From contig JALNZU010000016.1 of assembly GCA_023229245.1 (NCBI GenBank), forward strand, positions 1 through 64,000: DNA of 64,000 bases, read 5' to 3'. Each line of letters starts with the position of its first letter. Position 1 is the stretch's first letter. The notes below the pieces were generated by a model. The model had not been told where the DNA came from and did not search any database. It worked only from the letters and a program-made list of their open reading frames with translations. This DNA comes from Bacteroidales bacterium. GTDB lineage: Bacteria; Bacteroidota; Bacteroidia; Bacteroidales; F082. Below are positions 44,857 to 54,435 of the stretch, one piece after another. The position numbers were made by a program, and so were the translations under genes.

Positions 44857-46098
44857 TTGAAAAACCGATTTTTAAATATTGTATCAATATTGCTAATGGG
44901 ACATTTTTATTTACTTATTGTTTTTAATAACCTACCAAATATTTTAAACAGTAGTTTGTTTTTTATTCCTCTCTGGTTTATTTCACTTGGAATTATTCAT
45001 CCAAAGATGCTTTTTTCAAAGGAAAACTTGCAAATATATTCCTACATAATTTTTTTTGTTGTTTCATTCAATTTTTTTTGGCAAGATGTCGTCGTTGGTG
45101 AGCAGAGAAAAATATATATTGAAATAGGAGCCATTTTAACAGCACATACAATTTTGTATTATTATATTGTTAGAAACGATTTTAAAGGGCTTTCTCTTTT
45201 GATTAAAGTAACATTTTTTTTTATATTAATTTCTTCTATAACTTCATTGATAGGGTTTGTTAGATACCCTTTAGCAGCAAGAGAATTGGCTGGAGTATTA
45301 GCAAGAGAAGGTAATTTTACGACTATAATAAGATATCAAAGTCTTGGTATTGGTGGATATGGTTTTTTTGCAAGTTTAATTTTCGTTCCACCACTTTTAA
45401 TTACCTATATTTTGTCAACTAAACCTATTTATAAGCAAAAATTATTTATTTTAATTTCTATCATTATTATTTATTTAAGTTTGATAACTGCACAATATTT
45501 TGCCAACTTTCTTATATGCACTTTTGCAGTCGTAATTTCTGTTTTTAAGATTAAGAACTTTAAAACTATATTTATTTTAAGTGTATTAATTATGCCGCTT
45601 TTGCTTTTTGATATTTCATTGATTTTTTCTCAAGCTTTATATTCGTTGTCTGCATTATTTTCGAAGTATTCTGAGCTTAGTCATAAACTATCCGACCTTG
45701 GTGCTTATTTTCTTAACTCAAATATTAGCGGATATGAAGTTGAAGCAAGAAGTATGAGATTCCCTATTTTGCTAGAAAATTTTTTAACAAATCCGTTAAG
45801 AGGCAGTTCAGAAGGTAATCAACACCTCCATTGGATGAATAAGTTATCTATGTTTGGGCTTTTAGGAACTCTACCCTTTTTTCTGATCGTTAGAAAATTA
45901 TTTAAAACGACGTTTTTTTCGTTACACCCATTATTAAAATATTACTATGTAGTATCTTTCCTTTCTTATTTTTTTCTTGGGTTATTAAAGGCAGCACATT
46001 TGCGCGAAATTCTGATAATGGTATTTCTTATTGTGCCAGGATTTTTAGTATCACAATCACACTTCATTCATAAACAAAAGATTGACAAATCCTTATAA
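44857..46098 (+). CDS. wzy: Probable O-antigen polymerase Wzy
   Basis: 413 residues, about 10-12 hydrophobic segments and a large central loop with Arg/Tyr-rich sequence (YEVEARSMRFPILLENF), as in Wzy/ligase-type proteins. Low sequence conservation is normal for Wzy. TTG start at 44857, with an ATG 13 codons later. Context (between glycosyltransferases, behind wzx) supports polymerase. Confidence 0.75.
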   Translation: MKNRFLNIVSILLMGHFYLLIVFNNLPNILNSSLFFIPLWFISLGIIHPKMLFSKENLQIYSYIIFFVVSFNFFWQDVVVGEQRKIYIEIGAILTAHTILYYYIVRNDFKGLSLLIKVTFFFILISSITSLIGFVRYPLAARELAGVLAREGNFTTIIRYQSLGIGGYGFFASLIFVPPLLITYILSTKPIYKQKLFILISIIIIYLSLITAQYFANFLICTFAVVISVFKIKNFKTIFILSVLIMPLLLFDISLIFSQALYSLSALFSKYSELSHKLSDLGAYFLNSNISGYEVEARSMRFPILLENFLTNPLRGSSEGNQHLHWMNKLSMFGLLGTLPFFLIVRKLFKTTFFSLHPLLKYYYVVSFLSYFFLGLLKAAHLREILIMVFLIVPGFLVSQSHFIHKQKIDKSL

Positions 46099-46185
46099 CT
46101 TAAAATAATAAAAAGAATATTATATTTAAGTAAAATTAAATATTTTTTAACCTATTTCAGTAAGAAATATTAAACAAAACTTAAA

Positions 46186-46800
46186 GTGAATCTGTCAGAC
46201 CAACAAGCTATTTTTTTTATAGTAGTTCGTAAGTTATTTCTTAAGCTAATTTGTGTATATTCTACCTTTATTCTACGGATTTTATTGATGTTAAAAGGAA
46301 TAAAATTTGGGCATAACACTCGATTTTATGGCTTTACCTCCTTTGTTCGATTTCCAAACTCCTTAATTGTAATCGGTAAGAATGCTGTTTTTCGTTCTGG
46401 AGAAGTGTCAAATCTTATTGGAGTGAATAGAAGATGTATCCTATCAACACAATTAGTAGGAGCAACTTTGATGATTGGAAATAATTGTGGATTTAGTGGT
46501 ACTGTAATAGGGGCCTTTTCAAAGATCATAATAGGGAACAACGTTCGTTGTGGAGCTAATACATTGATTACAGATTCTGATTGGCATTTAGATGATTACA
46601 GAAGTAGTACTCCAAAGCCAATTATTATAGAAGACAATGTTTGGCTCGGGGTAAACTCTGTTGTGTTAAAAGGTGTAACAATTGGCAAAAACAGTGTTAT
46701 TGGAGCCAATAGTGTTGTAACAAAAAGTATTCCTCCTAATGTTATTGCTGCAGGTAATCCGTGCAGTGTAATCAAAAATATTACAAATGATTCAAAGTAA
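46186..46800 (+). CDS. WbbJ/WcaF-like hexapeptide acetyltransferase
   Basis: 204 residues, GTG start. One hydrophobic segment at about 10-30, then hexapeptide repeats (IIIGNNVRCGANTLITDSDW, IEDNVWLGVNSVVLKGVTIG) with the catalytic-loop His in SDWHLDDY and closing AAGNPCSVIKN. Acetylates a sugar hydroxyl of the repeat unit. It overlaps the next gene by 14 bp. Confidence 0.9.
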   Translation: MNLSDQQAIFFIVVRKLFLKLICVYSTFILRILLMLKGIKFGHNTRFYGFTSFVRFPNSLIVIGKNAVFRSGEVSNLIGVNRRCILSTQLVGATLMIGNNCGFSGTVIGAFSKIIIGNNVRCGANTLITDSDWHLDDYRSSTPKPIIIEDNVWLGVNSVVLKGVTIGKNSVIGANSVVTKSIPPNVIAAGNPCSVIKNITNDSK

Positions 46801-47959
46801 ATATTATATATACATATATTCCGAAGGTTTCCCTGAAATTATTTCAGCAAGAAATAACAAAAATGCTTTGATTGCTAAATCACTTTTTCCCTTTGGTTTT
46901 CGTTCATTTTTTTATTCAAAAAGATATTACAAAACTAATGTAGCTAGTGGAACGAATTTGGGAAATCATGACAATGTAAGCTATCGTTTCCTAAATAACT
47001 CTCCAAAGAAAATTAACTGGATTAATGCACTATTCAAAGAATTTTTCTTCCTTTATAATGATAGCCGAGAATATGAGAAGAGATACTTAATTTTATCTTA
47101 TTTATCTTTTCCCATCTTTAGTTTATATTACATTTTTTCACTAATATTTAAATTTGAAATAATTATCAGTATGATGGAATGGCATATCGCTGTTTCGAAA
47201 AAAAGTAATTATTTACATAGATTAAATTCATTTCTTTTTGATAAAATTGCTACACGGATTATTAAAAAAGTAATGCCGATAAGTAATGCAATAGCTAAAG
47301 AGATGTTTTTATTCAAGAAGCAGGAAGACATCCTTTTACTTCCTGTTTTAACAGATTATGAGTCTATTTCTAAAATTAAACCACAGAATACCTTTTCAGA
47401 TTATTTTCTTTATTGCGGAAACATTGGATATGCTGATGTAATCAATTTTATTCTTGACTCTTATAGCCATTTTCTTCAAAAATGTTCTCAAAATATTGAT
47501 ATTGAGCTGCACTTAGTAATTCATGGGGATAAAAATGAAATTAAAGGTCTTGAAAAGAAATGCCGGAGTAATCCTGTTCTCCAACAAGTAAAATTCTTTT
47601 CTGAATTGTCATACACTGAATTGATTCAAAAGTATAAGTCAGCAAGAGCTCTGCTAATACCATTACGGGAAACTGTTCAGGATCAATCAAGATTTCCTCA
47701 TAAAATTGCAGAGTACTTGGCTTCTGGGCGCCCTATAATAACCAATAATTGGGGTGAGGTTTCCTTTTATCTTAAAAATAAGGAAAATGCATTAGTGGCT
47801 GAAAAATATAATGTTGAATTATACAGCAAATTGATGTCCTTTTCAATTGCAAACAAAATTGAAATAGATGAAATGGGGGTTCAGGGGCGGTTATTGTGCA
47901 AAGAAAAATTTGATTACATAAACTATGGTGATAAGCTATCATCCTTCATTTTAGGATAA
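46787..47959 (+). CDS. Glycosyltransferase, GT-B type
   Basis: 390 residues. Acceptor domain at the N-terminus with a hydrophobic stretch (FSLYYIFSLIFKFEIIISMM); donor domain with FLYCGNIGYADVINF and ALLIPLRETVQDQSRFPHKI followed by AEYLASGRPIITNN, the typical donor-binding loop. Specificity unknown. Confidence 0.85.
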   Translation: MIQSKYYIYIYSEGFPEIISARNNKNALIAKSLFPFGFRSFFYSKRYYKTNVASGTNLGNHDNVSYRFLNNSPKKINWINALFKEFFFLYNDSREYEKRYLILSYLSFPIFSLYYIFSLIFKFEIIISMMEWHIAVSKKSNYLHRLNSFLFDKIATRIIKKVMPISNAIAKEMFLFKKQEDILLLPVLTDYESISKIKPQNTFSDYFLYCGNIGYADVINFILDSYSHFLQKCSQNIDIELHLVIHGDKNEIKGLEKKCRSNPVLQQVKFFSELSYTELIQKYKSARALLIPLRETVQDQSRFPHKIAEYLASGRPIITNNWGEVSFYLKNKENALVAEKYNVELYSKLMSFSIANKIEIDEMGVQGRLLCKEKFDYINYGDKLSSFILG

Positions 47960-47963
47960 TAAT

Positions 47964-48995
47964 ATGCATATGAATAATCTAACTACGATTTCATTTCTCG
48001 GGGATATTGCTTTTGTTGGCAAGTATAATGAATATTATAGCAGTGGAATTAACCCATTTAGTGCGGTTGAGCCAATTCTTTTATCAAGCCATCTTGTTGT
48101 AGGAAATTTAGAATGCGTTAGCGAAGGAGACCAAGGAGAAAACCTGGCAAAGAAGCCGAGACTTAAAACAAAGACGCAAACATTAAATTACCTAAAAACT
48201 TTGAATATTGGTTTGGCTACATTAGCGCACAACCATGTCTATGACAATTTATATGATGGATACCTTAAAACTACCGCTTTTCTCAAAGAATCAAAGATAG
48301 ATTTCATAGGTGCTGGTTTATCAGAAAATAGAGCTGCGGAACCCTTAGTTAAAGTCATCAATGATATTAGTTTTTGTTTTCTAAATTATGTAACACATGA
48401 CACAAACCCTAACTTGCCCAATAATACGGAAATACACTTGAACTATTTTAGTTTACAAAAGGTAAGTGAGGATATCATTAAGTTTAAAAACAAGGTGGAT
48501 CATGTTGTCATTCTTTTGCATTGGGGGGGACGTTTAGAAGGAGGTAATTATCCTGATTATGATCAGCCAGAAATTGCCAGAAAAATAATCGATTATGGCG
48601 CTGATATCATTATTGGTCATCATTCTCATACTTTACAACCTTATGAGATTTATAAGAATAAATATATATTTTATAGTTTAGGAAATTTTTGCTTTTCTGA
48701 TTTTATATCTGACGGGGTATTAAAAAAGCTCGATCGAAAAAGAAGAGTCAATTCCATTATCTTAAATGTAGTTTTTAGTAAAAATAAATATAACATAGAG
48801 ATTATTCCAATAAGGAATGCCGATGAATTTATCATTATAGATAAAAGCAGTTTTAAGTTACTAAATCAAAGAAACTTATTTTTTAAGTACATTAAGTCAA
48901 ATTATTTTCTATGGTTAATCTATTATATAAAGGTGAAATACTACTATAAAATTCTCAGAAAATTAAAAAACAAGAATGTAAATCCTAATTTATGA
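47964..48995 (+). CDS. CapA-like metallophosphoesterase-fold protein
   Basis: 343 residues. CapA/PgsA signatures: ISFLGDIAFVGKY, LVVGNLECVSEG, LATLAHNHVYDN, ILLHWGG and IIIGHHSHTLQPYEIYKNKY. In poly-gamma-glutamate systems CapA aids polymer export. In polysaccharide loci its role is unclear; it may modify or tether the glycan. Overlaps the following CapK-like gene by 4 bp. Confidence 0.87.
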   Translation: MHMNNLTTISFLGDIAFVGKYNEYYSSGINPFSAVEPILLSSHLVVGNLECVSEGDQGENLAKKPRLKTKTQTLNYLKTLNIGLATLAHNHVYDNLYDGYLKTTAFLKESKIDFIGAGLSENRAAEPLVKVINDISFCFLNYVTHDTNPNLPNNTEIHLNYFSLQKVSEDIIKFKNKVDHVVILLHWGGRLEGGNYPDYDQPEIARKIIDYGADIIIGHHSHTLQPYEIYKNKYIFYSLGNFCFSDFISDGVLKKLDRKRRVNSIILNVVFSKNKYNIEIIPIRNADEFIIIDKSSFKLLNQRNLFFKYIKSNYFLWLIYYIKVKYYYKILRKLKNKNVNPNL

Positions 48996-50341
48996 ATCCT
49001 TCGAATATTTTTGCTGAAAAAATCGCATTGCCTTTAGGTGATCTATTTATGAAGCAGTCAGTAGCTTCTAGCCTGAAATTTTTAATGTTAAGTCAATGGT
49101 GGTCTAAAGACCAGTTAGTTAATTATCAAAATTTAAAGCTTAAAGAATTAGTTAAGCATGCCTATCGAAATGTTCCTTATTACAAAGACCTTTTCTATAA
49201 AAATGATATTAGCCCTGACGAAATAAAATGCAAGGAAGACCTTAAAAAAATACCAATTTTAACAAAAGAAATAATTAGAAAAAATATTAAAAGCGGAGAT
49301 TTAATCGCTAAAAATATTCGCAATAATAAATTAGTTCATGCAAGCTCTTCGGGTTCGACTGGTGAGCCTTTAAAGTATTACACAACGAATTACGCTTATG
49401 GATTTAACTTAGCCTGCGCTATCAGAGCTTGGTATTGGATGGGATATCAATTAGGCGATAGATACGTTAAAATAAGTCAATATGACAGATCAAAAACAAA
49501 ACAAATCCAAGATTTTCTAAACAATAGTAAGTATCTGCCAGCTAAAGAGCTAAATGAAGAATACTTTAAATTAATCGTTAAATCAATAAATTCTTATAAA
49601 CCGAAAATTATACGGGGTTATCCAGATCAAATGCTTTTTCTTTCTAATTATATAAAGGCAAATAATCTTGATGTATACACCCCACATGCTCTGACAACTA
49701 CAGGAAGCACTTTACGTAAGAGTACAAGAGACCGTATTGAATCAGTTTTTGGTGTACCTATTTACGATGCCTATAGATGCGAGGGAGGGGCAAATGTATC
49801 TCAATGTGAAAATCGTGAATCCTTTCACTCATCAGTTGAATATGCAATCACCGAGATTACCTCTAAAGGAAAAGAAGTGAATTATGGAGAAAAGGGGTAT
49901 TTGATTACCACAGATTTGCAAAATCTTGCAGTTCCTTTTATCAGGTATGACACGCAGGATATTGTCACAAAAGGTACTGAAGAATGTAGTTGCGGTAGAA
50001 ATCTTATGACTATATCTAAAATCGACGGAAGAGATAGTGACTTTTTGATAACACCAAGTGGAAAGTTTCTTATAGATGTACAATTTGATGGATGGTTTCC
50101 TGAAGTAGCTTCAGTAGATCAATACCAAATTTATCAAAAATACCGCGACCTAATAATCATACGTCTGGTTGTTAATGAAATATTTGATAAAAAAGAGGAA
50201 AATAGAATATTAAGTTACTGGCAAAAATACATAGGTTTGGATACAAAAGTTGAAATAGAAATTTTGAAGGATATCCCTCTCACAAAGTCTGGTAAAAGGA
50301 GATATTTAATAAGAGATAAGTCGATTATTCTACCATTCTAA
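48992..50341 (+). CDS. CapK/phenylacetate-CoA-ligase-like adenylate-forming enzyme
   Basis: 449 residues. The adenylation P-loop-like SSSGSTGEPLKYYTT, the central YDAYRCEGGANVSQC and the C-terminal DGRDSDFLITPSGK, closing with the AMP-ligase lysine region LTKSGKRRYL. CapK-family enzymes activate carboxylates, possibly to acylate or aminoacylate the glycan. Substrate unknown. Confidence 0.88.
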   Translation: MNPSNIFAEKIALPLGDLFMKQSVASSLKFLMLSQWWSKDQLVNYQNLKLKELVKHAYRNVPYYKDLFYKNDISPDEIKCKEDLKKIPILTKEIIRKNIKSGDLIAKNIRNNKLVHASSSGSTGEPLKYYTTNYAYGFNLACAIRAWYWMGYQLGDRYVKISQYDRSKTKQIQDFLNNSKYLPAKELNEEYFKLIVKSINSYKPKIIRGYPDQMLFLSNYIKANNLDVYTPHALTTTGSTLRKSTRDRIESVFGVPIYDAYRCEGGANVSQCENRESFHSSVEYAITEITSKGKEVNYGEKGYLITTDLQNLAVPFIRYDTQDIVTKGTEECSCGRNLMTISKIDGRDSDFLITPSGKFLIDVQFDGWFPEVASVDQYQIYQKYRDLIIIRLVVNEIFDKKEENRILSYWQKYIGLDTKVEIEILKDIPLTKSGKRRYLIRDKSIILPF

Positions 50342-50342
50342 G

Positions 50343-51437
50343 ATGAAGAAAAAAAAGATTGCTGTATTAGGCGCAAAAGGGTTTCCGGCATGGGGTGGTG
50401 CGGCAAGGGCTAATGAAGCAATATTTACCTATTTAAGCGGTGAATATGACATAACAGTATATGCAATAAGTTCTCATGCTTCATTAAATGAATATCAAGG
50501 TCTAAAACAAATAATATTCAAATCCTATAAAAGTAAAAAAATCTCAACATTTCTATATTATGTAAAGTCAATGCTACATGCTTTATTTTTAGGAAGATAT
50601 GATCTAATTCATGTAAATCATTTAGCTGCTGGTTTTTTGATTCCTTTCTTAAGATTACGTTATCCGGTTATTCTTAATGTTAGAGGAATGAATTATAAAG
50701 GAGATAATAAATGGAATAGTCTAGATACTTGTTTTTTTAAAATTTTTCAATGGTCAGGCTTGGCGTTTTCCAATGTAATAATAACTGTTGAAAAGGGGAG
50801 CATAGATAAACTTAAAGGTAAATGTAACAGGAAGGTCATCTTCATACCAAATGGTGTTGAGTTTAATGAAAATAATGAATTACATAGCCTTGAAGAGGAA
50901 TTTGATATTACATTCTCAGCTGCCCGAATTATTTATCTTAAAGGATTACATTTATTATTAGATGCTTTAAATAGTATTAGATTTAAAGGTAAAGTTCAAA
51001 TAATTGGCGATCTTGATCAAGTTGCAGATTATAAGCGTCAAATAATTAAGAAGTCTGAAAACTTAAATTGTAGTTTTATTGGTTTAGTTAAAAGTAAGGA
51101 AGAATTGTTTTATAGAATTTCTAAATCAAAGGTATTTGTTTTTCCGTCCTATAGTGAAGGAATGTCAAATATGTTACTTGAAGCTGCTTCTTTAAAAGTT
51201 CCAATAATTGCCAGTGATATTCCCCAGAATATAGATATCTTTAATGATGACGAAGTTTTGTTTTTTAAACTTCCAGATGTTGAAGATTTATCAGAGAAGC
51301 TTGCGTTCTCACTTATGCATGAAGAATCTATGCAAGAAATGGCTGAAAAGGCGTTTAAGCATTTACAAAGAGAGTATGATTGGAACTTAATATCAGAAAA
51401 ATATAAAGAAGTATATTTAGCAATGTTAAAGAAGTAA
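50343..51437 (+). CDS. Glycosyltransferase family 4
   Basis: 364 residues. N-terminal IAVLGAKGFPAWGGAARANE, acceptor domain strand YDLIHVNHLAAGFLIPFLRL, donor domain with ITFSAARIIYLKGLHLLLDA and FPSYSEGMSNMLLEAASLKV. Last glycosyltransferase of the AT-rich core. Confidence 0.9.
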   Translation: MKKKKIAVLGAKGFPAWGGAARANEAIFTYLSGEYDITVYAISSHASLNEYQGLKQIIFKSYKSKKISTFLYYVKSMLHALFLGRYDLIHVNHLAAGFLIPFLRLRYPVILNVRGMNYKGDNKWNSLDTCFFKIFQWSGLAFSNVIITVEKGSIDKLKGKCNRKVIFIPNGVEFNENNELHSLEEEFDITFSAARIIYLKGLHLLLDALNSIRFKGKVQIIGDLDQVADYKRQIIKKSENLNCSFIGLVKSKEELFYRISKSKVFVFPSYSEGMSNMLLEAASLKVPIIASDIPQNIDIFNDDEVLFFKLPDVEDLSEKLAFSLMHEESMQEMAEKAFKHLQREYDWNLISEKYKEVYLAMLKK

Positions 51438-51543
51438 TCGAGTACAAAGCTAGATAGTTTTATATAAAATTCTAATTATTTTCTAAAGAAGATATAAGCT
51501 TGTATAATAATACTTTACAGTGTATGTTTTAAAGTAAACGATA

Positions 51544-52356
51544 ATGGATTTTACTTTTACCATCTATAAACAACTCCTGCTCACCCTACAGATGCAGGAT
51601 TTTTTATTTATAACGGTTTCGGAACTCTTTGAGAAGGTATATGGTTCTATTTACCACAGTCCTGATATATATCAAAATAAGTTCATCATCCTTCGTCACG
51701 ACGTGGAGGCACGATATGAGAATGCGTTACGTATGGCACTTATAGAGCATGATTTAGGTATTTCAGCCAGCTATTATTTTCGGTTCAGTAATAAATTCAG
51801 CAATGAAGTTTTGATCGGTGAAGTTGCTTCTTTGGGACATGAAATCGGGTATCATTACGATGATTTATCAGCATGCCGTGGCAACCACGAAAAGGCGATG
51901 GAGCGGTTTCAGGCTAACCTTGCGTATCTGCGTCAGTTTGCACCGGTAACCACCATCACCATGGAGGGTGCGCCACTCTCGAGATTCGACAACCGCGATC
52001 TATGGAAAAGCTACGACTATCGGAAGTTAGGTATAGTTGCAGAACCCTATTTTGATATGGGTTTCAATAAAATTTTTTATCTGACTGATACGGGTCGTCG
52101 TTGGGATGGTCACTTATATAATGTCCGCGACAAGGCCACTGCTGATAATCCTATAACTAATCCTGAGTTCCTCCGGCTAAGGTTTCACTCTACCGCAGAT
52201 ATTATCCAAGCTGTTGGAGACGGCAACTTTCCTAAACAAGCCATGCTCAACTTTCATCCTCAGCGATGGAACAGCAACCCATTACCATGGTTAAAGGAGT
52301 TGGTCTGGCAAAATATAAAGAATCAGGTGAAGAGAGTGATTGTAAAGATGAGGTGA
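51544..52356 (+). CDS. NodB-like polysaccharide deacetylase
   Basis: 270 residues. Metal Asp in IILRHDVEARYENALRM, barrel strand ISASYYFRFSNKF, and HEIGYHYDDLSACRG with the His pair; C-terminal LNFHPQRWN is the last NodB motif. Base composition is less AT-rich than the preceding genes, so it may mark the older flank. The following 52357-52573 region has no recognisable gene apart from decayed coding-like sequence. Confidence 0.82.
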   Translation: MDFTFTIYKQLLLTLQMQDFLFITVSELFEKVYGSIYHSPDIYQNKFIILRHDVEARYENALRMALIEHDLGISASYYFRFSNKFSNEVLIGEVASLGHEIGYHYDDLSACRGNHEKAMERFQANLAYLRQFAPVTTITMEGAPLSRFDNRDLWKSYDYRKLGIVAEPYFDMGFNKIFYLTDTGRRWDGHLYNVRDKATADNPITNPEFLRLRFHSTADIIQAVGDGNFPKQAMLNFHPQRWNSNPLPWLKELVWQNIKNQVKRVIVKMR

Positions 52357-52573
52357 TTATCTTCACTATAGTTGCCGGAGGGAGGCCTGTCATTTCAGAC
52401 ATGTTATCAATTGTTTTGACGATGTCAGAGCCTGTTCCGGCTTATCGGAATACTTCGTAGGCTGATAAGTCGTTGCTTTTACAGAACCTAGTAGCGTCAA
52501 AAAACCTGCTTGTCCCTACTTGGCAGGGAACAGTGTCGTTAGAGTGGTTGTCTGTAAGAAATAGCAGAAAAGT

Positions 52574-52605
52574 TTGATTTTACTTAGAGAAACAGCTTAT
52601 CTTTG
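52574..52605 (+). promoter_or_regulatory. Promoter deciding the start of the 52632 ATPase
   Basis: TTG at 52574-52576 and TATCTTTG at 52598-52605 with 21 bp between. Transcription should start near 52612, which rules out the upstream GTG at 52605 and points to ATG 52632. Confidence 0.65.
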
Positions 52606-52631
52606 TGCAAATTGAAAATGTTATTTACAAA

Positions 52632-53813
52632 ATGCATGAATTAGTTATTCGCAATGCTCAAAACTTGCTGATGGAACATCTTTCCATATTTCCTGCCGTT
52701 GCTATTTTGGGCCCGCGGCAATGCGGAAAATCTACCTTAGCACGTATGGTTTCCGGGCACCTTCCTAATTTTTTATACCTCGATTTACAGGATAGGGTTG
52801 ATTTGGCCAAACTCAACGAACCCGAACTTTTTTTTCAGTATAACAGGCACAGCACCATCTGTTTAGATGAGGTGCAGCAGCTGCCTGATATTTTTTCGGT
52901 TTTGCGCAGCGAAATAGATAAGGACCGCAGAAAGGGCAGGTTTATTCTGCTGGGGTCTGCCTCGCGCGAACTTATTCAAAAATCATCCGAAACCCTTGCA
53001 GGAAGAATAGGGTATATTGAGCTGACTCCCTTTATATCAGATGAGTTGGATGCAGAGAACCTGTTTGATCTTAAAAAGTACTGGTACAGGGGAGGCTATC
53101 CCGAAAGCTATCTGACTCAGAATGATTATACATCTGCGTTGTGGCGTGAAAATTTTATCAGAACTTATGTAGAGAGAGATATTCCACAGTTAGGTTTTAA
53201 TATTTCAGCAAAACTGCTTACCCGGATGCTAATCATGACAGCCCATGGTCATGGACAAATATTTAATGCGTCCGGCATTGGGCAGTCGTTGGGGGTTACC
53301 CATCCAACAGTGAAACGATACCTTGATATATTTGAACAGACATTTTTTTTAAGAGTGCTGCCACCCTTTGAGAAGAATACAAGAAAACGGCTGGTAAAGT
53401 CGCCCAAAGTATATGTCAGGGATAGCGGACTGCTTCACCAATTATTGCAAATAAGTGATTTTAATGCACTTATGGGGCATCCTGTTTATGGAAGTTCATG
53501 GGAGGGAATGGTGATTGAAAATATTTGTTCATCGTTACCTATGGCAAGGTTCTCTTTTTATCGCAGTGCCGTAGGTGAAGAGATAGATTTGATAGTTGAG
53601 GCGAAGGGAAAACTTCTAGCTGTTGAGTGCAAGGCTTCACCTGCTCCGCAGCTGACAAAAGAGTTTTTGAAAGCATTAGAGTTTATTAAACCTCACAAGT
53701 GCTTTGTGGTTGCTCCGGTAACCAGGCCATATACATTGCACAAAGAGGTGCAGGTTTGTGGAATTAATCATATAGTAAGAGAGCTACGCTCTGCACTGAA
53801 TTCAGACAATTAA
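52632..53813 (+). CDS. AAA+ ATPase, COG1373/DUF4143 type
   Basis: 393 residues. Walker A GPRQCGKSTLAR (Lys33), Walker B TICLDEVQQLPDIF, sensor RFILLGSASREL. Winged-helix-like segment around GIGQSLGVTHPTVKRYLDIF; C-terminal nuclease-like core EEIDLIVEAKGKLLAVECKA. All elements complete. Function of the family is not established; nuclease-like residues plus ATPase suggest DNA-related activity. First of the 52.6-63.5 kb cluster of such genes. Confidence 0.88.
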   Translation: MHELVIRNAQNLLMEHLSIFPAVAILGPRQCGKSTLARMVSGHLPNFLYLDLQDRVDLAKLNEPELFFQYNRHSTICLDEVQQLPDIFSVLRSEIDKDRRKGRFILLGSASRELIQKSSETLAGRIGYIELTPFISDELDAENLFDLKKYWYRGGYPESYLTQNDYTSALWRENFIRTYVERDIPQLGFNISAKLLTRMLIMTAHGHGQIFNASGIGQSLGVTHPTVKRYLDIFEQTFFLRVLPPFEKNTRKRLVKSPKVYVRDSGLLHQLLQISDFNALMGHPVYGSSWEGMVIENICSSLPMARFSFYRSAVGEEIDLIVEAKGKLLAVECKASPAPQLTKEFLKALEFIKPHKCFVVAPVTRPYTLHKEVQVCGINHIVRELRSALNSDN

Positions 53814-53814
53814 G

Positions 53815-54145
53815 TCAAACTCCGCGTTTTATTGACGAGTGGCAATTAGCCCCAACGTTATGGAACGCCTTACGGCATGAAATTGACAGACGGCAGGCAA
53901 CCGCTCAATTTATTTTGGCAGGCTCAGCAATGCCGGCCGATGATATTACACAACACACAGGTGCCAGACGAATTGGACGTTCCTATGACATTGTTTGAAA
54001 GCGGTAATTCAACTAAACAGGTAAACTTCAGAAAGTTATTTGCCGATGATTTCTTTACTGTCGCTGGTTTTGGAGGATTGAGTGTAGAGCAGTACCTACA
54101 AAAAATTATTGTTGGTAGTTTCCCAAATCTCATCAATAAAACCAA
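53815..54145 (+). pseudogene. Decayed COG1373/DUF4143 ATPase fragment
   Basis: Directly behind the intact ATPase, a frame reads TPRFIDEWQLAPTLWNALRH, then QFILAGSAMPADD, matching the Walker B/sensor block of the gene at 60253 (TPRLIDEWQVQPKLWNYVRH). Near 53990 the reading shifts frame and continues as MTLFESGNSTKQVNF, the next conserved block of this family. The Walker A part and the whole C-terminal half are missing. The tail runs into repeats at 54155. Confidence 0.8.
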
Positions 54146-54154
54146 AATTCCGCG

Positions 54155-54350
54155 CCCATCTGCGTCCTCAGCAATACAAAAACCCTCCGCGTCTCCCGAT
54201 AGCTATCGGGACGGTTAAAAACCAAAAATCAGCGGGCATCTGCGTCCCGATCCCGATCCCGATTGCTATCGGGATCGGGATCGGGACTGCGGGAAACATC
54301 AACTACAAATCTGCGGACATCCGCGCAATCTGCGGGAAACCACTATAAAA
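54155..54350. repeat. Second-family repeats with (CCCGAT)3 palindrome
   Basis: Includes CCCGATAGCTATCGGG and, at 54246-54285, three CCCGAT units, TGCT, then three ATCGGG units: a symmetric expanded palindrome. Followed by CTGCGGGAAAC and CGCGCAATCTGCGGGAAAC tails. No gene. Confidence 0.85.
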
Positions 54351-54389
54351 AGATTAAAAGTCTTTACAAGCTATCCCTCTCCTTTATCT

Positions 54390-54418
54390 TGTCGCAATTA
54401 TTTACTAAATTTGCGACA
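54390..54418 (+). promoter_or_regulatory. Operator palindrome and -7 box of the AbiE pair
   Basis: TGTCGCAA (54390-54397) and TTGCGACA (54411-54418) are perfect 8-bp inverted arms around the -7 box TAAATTTG (54406-54413), 18 bp before the antitoxin start. AbiEi antitoxins are known to repress their own operon by binding inverted repeats, so this is the likely operator. Confidence 0.6.
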
Positions 54419-54435
54419 TAGCTAAAAAAACAGAA

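Noticed and set aside
52357..52573. Possible short gene behind the deacetylase (52266-52460 frame)
   Set aside because: It overlaps the real gene end in another frame and shows no recognisable motif; probably decayed sequence.
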